Shown piece after piece: positions 58,394-64,000 of a stretch of DNA of 64,000 nt (position 1 is the first letter of the stretch; every line of letters begins with the position of its first letter). The position numbers and the translations under genes were made by a program. This DNA is from Paenibacillus sp. yr247 (lineage in GTDB: Bacteria > Bacillota > Bacilli > Paenibacillales > NBRC-103111), in contig NZ_FNIF01000016.1 of assembly GCF_900103825.1 (NCBI RefSeq), positions 43,828-107,827 on the forward strand, read 5' to 3'. The notes under the pieces are model-generated. The model was not told the DNA's origin and ran no database searches. It saw only the letters and a list, made by a program, of their open reading frames with translations.

Positions 58394-61300
58394 ATGTCAA
58401 CAAGAAGATGGCGAAGAAAAATATGGATGGTTACTATGATTCTGTTTATTGTTTGTGGCAGTGTTCCAGGGTTAATAGGAAAAGCTAATGCCTCTCATAG
58501 CTTTTCAGGAGACGATTGGCTAGCTAACTGGCTGCCGCAACCTGGATCCGCATCGTCGGAATCGCCATTCAGTCCAGAGAAGACAGGGATAAGCAGCACG
58601 GCATCACTTCCAGGGGGAGAAATGCCTACACTTGGGCGGTTCGAAGAAGATCAAGCGCAGAATAACGGCATGCCCGAAGATCCCATTGTCCTTCCTAGCG
58701 GAATGTTGACAATCAAGCAAACTGATTTAAAGGTTCAATCGCCTGGACTTTCAGTAAACTTTGAGCGTTCTTTCTTGGGAGACCGTAATAATAAACAAGG
58801 GGCATATGGGAATGGTTGGTTTTTCCCCTATGAGCATCGCTTGCAGATGTACGCTGGATTTCATATCGTCGAGTCGCAACCTAGCGGGTCGCAGATTCGA
58901 TATTCGTTCCATCCCCAGAATGCCTCTCAATATGAGGATTCATACGATGGAGATCGTCTAATCTATTATAATCTCGATCAAGGCAGTTACTCTTCAGATC
59001 AGCCATATGGATCAAAATTACAGCGGATCTCGGCCAATGAGTATCGTATTACAGAGCCATCAGGTCTTGTCTATACGTTCAAAGGCTACTACGCCAAATG
59101 GCGTAAAGACGAAGATCCTGCAGCCGGTAAACTTTTATCCATACAGGATCAGAACGGCAATCAAATTTCACTAAGTTATGATGCTAATGGACATATTCAG
59201 ACAATAACGGACACGGTTGGTCGTCCGTATACACTGAGTTATACAGGTGATCAAATTGCATCCTTAACAGACCCTTTAGGCAGGGTAACTACTTATCAAT
59301 ATGATGATGTCCACAATTTGACGGATGTGATCAATCCGGACGGGCGTACCCTTTCTTTTACCTATGATTCAAAAAAACATTTGCTATCCGCTGCTCGACC
59401 TGCAACAGGCATCGACTCTTTTGCTTATGATGACAAAGGCAGAGTCGTTACATACACCCATCAAGCCGATATTATATATAGTTACAGCTACGATGATCCC
59501 AATCAGACGGTGCTGCGCACAGATGCTCAGGGCGGCGTCACCCGTTACCAATATGATGCCAAACACCGCATTGTGCAAAAGGCGGATGCATCCGGACGAA
59601 CGTATCAGTATACGTATACGGATACAGGAAGGCTGCAGACAACCCAAGGTCCTGACGGCACAAGCACAAGCTTTTATGACGGGTTAGGGAGAGCTGTGCA
59701 GCGGATTGATCCGCGCGGCATGACAACACTCACCTCTTACAATCAGTGGAATAAACCGACACAAGTGAAAATTCAATCTCCGAACGCTCAAACGGCGCCG
59801 AAGACATGGGCTTATCTTTACGATGATCATAGCAATTTGCTGCAGATCACCGATCCGCTCGGGCATACACAATCGTTTACCTATAATGCTCACGGACAGA
59901 AGCTTACCCAGACCGATCAGCGTGGCAAAACGACGTCCTTTGCTTATAACGATGTCGGCCAGCTCATAACGGTGACAGATCCTTCAGGCAGCTTAACGAC
60001 CTATGTTTACGATGCGATGAACCGTTTGCAGCAAGTGACGCTTCCCGATGGCGGCAAACGTTCGTTCACGTATGATTCGGGAGATCGTTTGACGAGCGTA
60101 ACTGATGCACTCGGTCATGTCCTCACCCGCGCCTATGACCCTCAGGGCAGATTGTCGCAGATTACGACTCCCGATCAAGCGGTGACAACATTCGGCTACG
60201 ACGATAAAGGGAGATTCGTTCAGTCAATAGATGCTACAGGCTCAACCACCACGTTCGGCTATGACGCATTGGATCGTGTCGTCAGCGTAAGAGGGGCTAA
60301 CGATGCAACGCTTCAAATCGAGTACGATGCCTTAGGGAGAGTTGTTCACAAGTCCGGTTCTTTACTTTCGGCACAAGCGACTTCTTACAATGCGGCGGGC
60401 CGCGTTGCTAACGTGACCACCGGGAATCAGACAACGGCTTATACATACGATACGGTCGGACGTGTTACAGATATCGTTACAGGCTCCAAAATAACTCACC
60501 AAGATTATGATGAGTGGGGAAATAACAACCATACTGCTTTGCCTGCGGGCAACAGCGTTACCCGCACCTATGACTCGTTAGGACAGTTGGTTGAAATGAT
60601 CGATGCCTTAGGAAACAAAACGGTTTGGGCTTATGATGAAGCGGGTCATGTCATCCAAGTAACCGATGCGTTAGGTCATAGCAGTTCACTGACTTACGAC
60701 GAGTTGGGACGAGTTACGCAGGTGCAGGATGCAGCTAATCAAGTGACCGCGTATTCGTACGATACCCTTGGACATGTAACCAAAATCGTGGATGCGCTTG
60801 GTCATGTAAGAACCTTTACTTACGATTTGAACGGGAATCTAGCGCAAGGTACGGATGCAAATGGAAAGTTGGAAAAGTATCAATACGATGCTTTAGGCCG
60901 ACTTATTGCCAAAACCGACAAAAATGGAAAAGTGACATCTTATGCGTATGACACCGCAAGCAGGATGGTGTCCGTCATTGATCCTTTAGGCGGACAGACC
61001 ACATATGATTATGACTCGCTTGGCAGAATCGTGAAGATGGCGGATGCGCTGCATCATACAACCACGATCGCCTATGATCAAGATCATCGTCAAGTGACTA
61101 CGACAGATGTGCTAGGAAATCGCAAAATGGTTCAGTACGATGATCAGTTCCGTATGTCCGAGCTGACGGATGAGCTCGGCAGGACGACCAAATGGGCGTA
61201 TGATGCCATGGGAAGGTTATCTGCCATGACGAATGCTTTAGGCCAGGTCACGAGCTACGCTTATGATGAGGCTGGTCGTCTGACCACCGTGACGGATCCA

Positions 61301-64000
61301 CTCGGCAATCGAACTGCGCGTGCTTACGATATATTGGGACGACTCTCGCAAGCTACGGATAAGAACGGTGCAATTACCCAATATCGGTATGACGCAATCG
61401 GTCAAGTCATCGCGAAAATAGACGCTCTTAAGCAGGAAACCGACTACGCTTATACCCAGACAGGCCAATTAGCGAGCTTGACCGATCCGCTTGGCGGAAA
61501 GACAAGCTATACTTACGATGCGCTGGGTCGTATGCTCACGAAGACCGACCCGCTCGGTTCGTCAAAGAAGTTCGGCTATGACGCTGCAGGACGGACGATT
61601 AGCGTCCAAGACGAAGAAGGTTTTCTAACTACTTATCAGTACGATGCGAATGGCAATCTCATCTCGCAACAAGATCGAAGAGGCAGCAATTGGGGTTACC
61701 AATACGACGCATTGAATCGTCTTATACACATGACCGATCCCATCGGACATAGCAAGTCCATGGCGTATGATGCATTAGATCATCTGATCACAGCTACAGA
61801 CGCACGCGGTGCGAAAACAGCTTACGATTACGATGCGCTAGGTCGTTTGTCAGTTAAGACGGACGCTTTGGGAGCCAAGCAAACCTTCGATTACGACGCC
61901 ACCAGCAATCTCGTGGCTCAAACAGATGCATTAGGCCATAAGACAGCCTATCAATACGATGCGCTGGGCCGAATGGTAGCCAAAGCAGATCCGTTAGGAG
62001 GCGTGACGGCTTATACGTTCGATGGCTTGAACCGAAAAACGGCGGAAACCGACGCGAATGGGAATCAAACACAGTATGCCTACGACCCCATGGGCAGAAT
62101 GACACAGGTAACCGATGCGCTTGGCAATAAGACATCATATGCGTATGACACCCTAGGCAGGCGTACGCAAATGATGGACGCCAATCAGCACGAAACGGAT
62201 TGGACATACGATCCGCTAGGAAGATTAATCTCTGAGAAAAATGCGCTTGGCCAAGTGACAGCGTATCGATACGATGGAGCAGGTAATGTCAGCCAAATGT
62301 CGAAGCCTGACGGCACGGCCATCTCGTATCAATATGACCGCAAGCATCAGTTGCTGCAGAAACAGCTTCCCGGAGGAGAAGCACTGACGTATCAGTACGA
62401 TCCGGAAGGGAATCTCACCTATGCTGCATCTCCCGCATCCAAGGAGCAGTATGCTTATGACGCAGCGGATCAATTAGTGTCCGTCACGAACACACAATTG
62501 AGTAAGACCCTCAATTTCACCTACGACGAAACGGGTAATCGAATCGGATTGAAAGACGGCGAAGACCGGATGTTCGCGTATCAATACGATGCCGCTCGCC
62601 ATTTGACGGAAATGACGGACCCGGAAGGCAAAAAGACGAGTTTTACCTATAACGCGCTGGGGAAATTAGCAAGAGAACAACGACCAAACGGAATTACTAC
62701 GACGTATACGTACAACGAGAACAACTGGGTGACGAAGCTGGAGCACCGTGGCGAGGATCTGCACCGATCTTATGCGTATACGTACGATAAAGCCGGCAAC
62801 CGATTAGCCATGGCGGAAGAAGACGGAGCGGCGACGACGTATGCCTATGATGCGTTGAATCGCTTGGTTAATGTCACGTATCCTTTCGATAAGGACATGC
62901 GAATCGGTGATCAAGGCGATGACAGTGACAATAACGGTAATAATGGTAACGGCAATCATAGTGATCTTAGGCTTTCTGCCTTGCTTCAATCACTATTTCC
63001 AAAAGCAGTATCCAGCAGCGTCTATAACGCAACGTACAACGCTAATCAACTAGGAGTCACCGGCGCTGTGTATGGAATAAGCAACCCAAACCCAAATGGC
63101 AGAGATTTTAACCTCGATGATTGGGCAAGGTTAAAGGAACTGGCGGAAGAGGAAGACAGCGGGCACTATGTTCGCCCCGATTACGTCACGAATCCGGTGA
63201 AGAACGCGCAGTACGAATATGACGGAGTTGGCAATCGTACTCGAATGACAGCGGACGGCAAAGTGACGGCGTACGCGTATGACGGTGCGAATCGGCTTTT
63301 GTCGGCAGGCGAGGTTTCGTATATATACGATACGAACGGGAATTTAACCGAGAAAAAAGGCGGTCCTGCACAGAAAGTAAGTTATAACTATACAGGAGAC
63401 AATCTCCTGAAAGGGGTGCAGGTTCTCGGCGGCACAGGAGTGGAGTTTGAGTACGATGCTTTCAGACGGAAAGTGAGTCGGACCGAAACGTACGTCGATC
63501 TTTCTGGTCTACTTGGGAAACTGACTTCGCAAGGTAATAAAAATGATGATGACAACGGTAATGGAAATGGAAATGGTAAAGGCAATGGCAATGGCAATGG
63601 CAATGGCAATGGTGATAATGGAAACCATGGAAACAATAATGGAAACCATGGAAACGACTATAACTGGAACGGAATTAAGTTGCCGGATGAATGGAAAGAC
63701 TTTTTCGGCGAAAGAACGACTCAATACCTGTACGATGGAATGGACGTTCTGAAGGAGTATGGAAAGAACGGGAATCCAATGGTGGAGTACTACCGAGCCG
63801 GAAATCAGACCGTGGCGCAAAGGCTGTTCGGAAATACGCGCTTTATTGGCGATGATGACGATCACGGCAATAACGGCAAAAACGGTAATCACAACGGATG
63901 GTTTGGCGGACATGGCTGGTTTGACGGCGATGAGCATGTGGATGGGAATATCGTGTATGGGCTGACCGATGCGCTGGGCAGTGTACGGGATGTGACGAAC
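58394..64000 (+). CDS. RHS/YD-repeat surface protein, partial (continues beyond window)
   Basis: The frame stays open from ATG 58394 to the window end: at least 1869 residues. Ribosome-binding site AGGGAAAGGGG lies 9 bases upstream. Layout: signal peptide (WMVTMILFIVCGSVPGLIGK ... ANA, about 1-34); a linker; a DUF6531-like N-domain (LKVQSPGLSVNFERSFLG, GNGWFFPYEHRLQ); and more than 40 YD repeats (G-R-x(4-6)-D-x-x-G-x-x-x-x-Y-x-Y-D) making the sugar-binding-like cage. The RHS-core-like ending YGLTDALGSVRDVTN is at the right edge. Asn/Gly/Asp-rich inserts interrupt it near residues 1505, 1714-1755 and 1818-1835. In this family a variable C-terminal toxin follows the core; that part lies outside the window. 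Confidence 0.92.
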   Translation, partial: MSTRRWRRKIWMVTMILFIVCGSVPGLIGKANASHSFSGDDWLANWLPQPGSASSESPFSPEKTGISSTASLPGGEMPTLGRFEEDQAQNNGMPEDPIVLPSGMLTIKQTDLKVQSPGLSVNFERSFLGDRNNKQGAYGNGWFFPYEHRLQMYAGFHIVESQPSGSQIRYSFHPQNASQYEDSYDGDRLIYYNLDQGSYSSDQPYGSKLQRISANEYRITEPSGLVYTFKGYYAKWRKDEDPAAGKLLSIQDQNGNQISLSYDANGHIQTITDTVGRPYTLSYTGDQIASLTDPLGRVTTYQYDDVHNLTDVINPDGRTLSFTYDSKKHLLSAARPATGIDSFAYDDKGRVVTYTHQADIIYSYSYDDPNQTVLRTDAQGGVTRYQYDAKHRIVQKADASGRTYQYTYTDTGRLQTTQGPDGTSTSFYDGLGRAVQRIDPRGMTTLTSYNQWNKPTQVKIQSPNAQTAPKTWAYLYDDHSNLLQITDPLGHTQSFTYNAHGQKLTQTDQRGKTTSFAYNDVGQLITVTDPSGSLTTYVYDAMNRLQQVTLPDGGKRSFTYDSGDRLTSVTDALGHVLTRAYDPQGRLSQITTPDQAVTTFGYDDKGRFVQSIDATGSTTTFGYDALDRVVSVRGANDATLQIEYDALGRVVHKSGSLLSAQATSYNAAGRVANVTTGNQTTAYTYDTVGRVTDIVTGSKITHQDYDEWGNNNHTALPAGNSVTRTYDSLGQLVEMIDALGNKTVWAYDEAGHVIQVTDALGHSSSLTYDELGRVTQVQDAANQVTAYSYDTLGHVTKIVDALGHVRTFTYDLNGNLAQGTDANGKLEKYQYDALGRLIAKTDKNGKVTSYAYDTASRMVSVIDPLGGQTTYDYDSLGRIVKMADALHHTTTIAYDQDHRQVTTTDVLGNRKMVQYDDQFRMSELTDELGRTTKWAYDAMGRLSAMTNALGQVTSYAYDEAGRLTTVTDPLGNRTARAYDILGRLSQATDKNGAITQYRYDAIGQVIAKIDALKQETDYAYTQTGQLASLTDPLGGKTSYTYDALGRMLTKTDPLGSSKKFGYDAAGRTISVQDEEGFLTTYQYDANGNLISQQDRRGSNWGYQYDALNRLIHMTDPIGHSKSMAYDALDHLITATDARGAKTAYDYDALGRLSVKTDALGAKQTFDYDATSNLVAQTDALGHKTAYQYDALGRMVAKADPLGGVTAYTFDGLNRKTAETDANGNQTQYAYDPMGRMTQVTDALGNKTSYAYDTLGRRTQMMDANQHETDWTYDPLGRLISEKNALGQVTAYRYDGAGNVSQMSKPDGTAISYQYDRKHQLLQKQLPGGEALTYQYDPEGNLTYAASPASKEQYAYDAADQLVSVTNTQLSKTLNFTYDETGNRIGLKDGEDRMFAYQYDAARHLTEMTDPEGKKTSFTYNALGKLAREQRPNGITTTYTYNENNWVTKLEHRGEDLHRSYAYTYDKAGNRLAMAEEDGAATTYAYDALNRLVNVTYPFDKDMRIGDQGDDSDNNGNNGNGNHSDLRLSALLQSLFPKAVSSSVYNATYNANQLGVTGAVYGISNPNPNGRDFNLDDWARLKELAEEEDSGHYVRPDYVTNPVKNAQYEYDGVGNRTRMTADGKVTAYAYDGANRLLSAGEVSYIYDTNGNLTEKKGGPAQKVSYNYTGDNLLKGVQVLGGTGVEFEYDAFRRKVSRTETYVDLSGLLGKLTSQGNKNDDDNGNGNGNGKGNGNGNGNGNGDNGNHGNNNGNHGNDYNWNGIKLPDEWKDFFGERTTQYLYDGMDVLKEYGKNGNPMVEYYRAGNQTVAQRLFGNTRFIGDDDDHGNNGKNGNHNGWFGGHGWFDGDEHVDGNIVYGLTDALGSVRDVTN
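63560..63612 (+). repeat. In-frame hexanucleotide (GGCAAT)n-type repeat inside the RHS gene
   Basis: A run of GGNAAT/GGCAAT units encoding alternating Gly-Asn. The unit is a multiple of three, so slippage would change linker length without breaking the frame. A second degenerate tract (GGAAACCATGGAAACAA) follows at 63618-63657. Confidence 0.8.

Noticed and set aside
58500..64000. Regular repeats resembling a CRISPR array or tandem repeat locus
   Set aside because: The periodicity comes from YD repeats in one long open frame; unit length varies and both repeat and spacer are coding.

Overview
The window looks like chromosomal DNA of an endospore-forming Firmicute close to Paenibacillus. The left edge carries the end of the wal locus order (a YycJ/WalJ-like C-terminus, an HtrA-type serine protease, a CxxH/CxxC protein, rlmH). 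An H-type small acid-soluble spore protein gene lies at 30.3-30.5 kb, and there are LplB/LplC sugar transporters with a YesM/YesN two-component pair and an S-layer-homology protein. Ribosome-binding sites are strong AGGAGG types and intrinsic terminators are abundant. There are no rRNA or tRNA genes and no CRISPR array that I can see.

Region 1 (1-2.75 kb) is the conserved core ending in rlmH. Region 2 (2.75-24.05 kb) is an accessory island that begins exactly at the rlmH stop codon. The last codons of rlmH (Glu-Pro-Tyr-His-Lys-stop) recur as non-coding direct repeats at about 17.93, 19.59 and 24.03 kb. This is the arrangement left by SCC-type cassettes that insert at the 3' end of rlmH. The stacked segments carry: an OLD-family ATPase/TOPRIM nuclease with a GIY-YIG nuclease and a membrane-anchored helical protein (a defence-like cluster); a c-di-GMP-I riboswitch controlling an SLH protein and a 1300-residue secreted LCAT-like esterase; a sulfatase split by a nonsense codon; an unrecognised two-gene module; azoR with an Rrf2 regulator; a truncated ECF sigma factor; the opuA glycine-betaine transporter; and a DUF488 protein. 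No ccr-type serine recombinase is present. A second family of dispersed hairpin-rich repeats separates several of these modules.

Region 3 (24.1-30.5 kb) is mixed: a CrtC/AttH lipocalin-like protein, a plasmid-type ParM-like partition module with a palindromic heptad repeat upstream, DUF3231, MarC and small genes including sspH. Region 4 (30.5-44.6 kb) looks like core or stable accessory genome: an RlmN-family methyltransferase with a possible leader peptide, mpg, thrC, a BmrCD-like heterodimeric ABC exporter, a complete mhq-type quinone/catechol resistance cluster (MarR regulator, DoxX, ring-cleaving dioxygenase, hydrolase, flavin reductase), and a fatty acid desaturase.

Region 5 (44.6-56.7 kb) is a polysaccharide-utilisation locus: two permeases, a solute-binding lipoprotein, a response regulator and histidine kinase, an SDR and two heparinase II/III-type lyases, with catabolite-repression-like operators in front. 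Region 6 (56.8-64 kb) has a stalk-domain/MORN-repeat secreted protein divergent from a giant RHS/YD-repeat protein. The RHS gene runs off the window and sits behind a second c-di-GMP-I riboswitch. Two quite different large surface proteins about 50 kb apart are therefore predicted to answer to the same second messenger.

Two intergenic arrays (2.05-2.24 kb and 51.32-51.51 kb) each hold four short hairpins. They are unrelated in sequence but spaced almost identically (51/62/52 and 52/62/52 bp), which is one of the more unusual patterns here.
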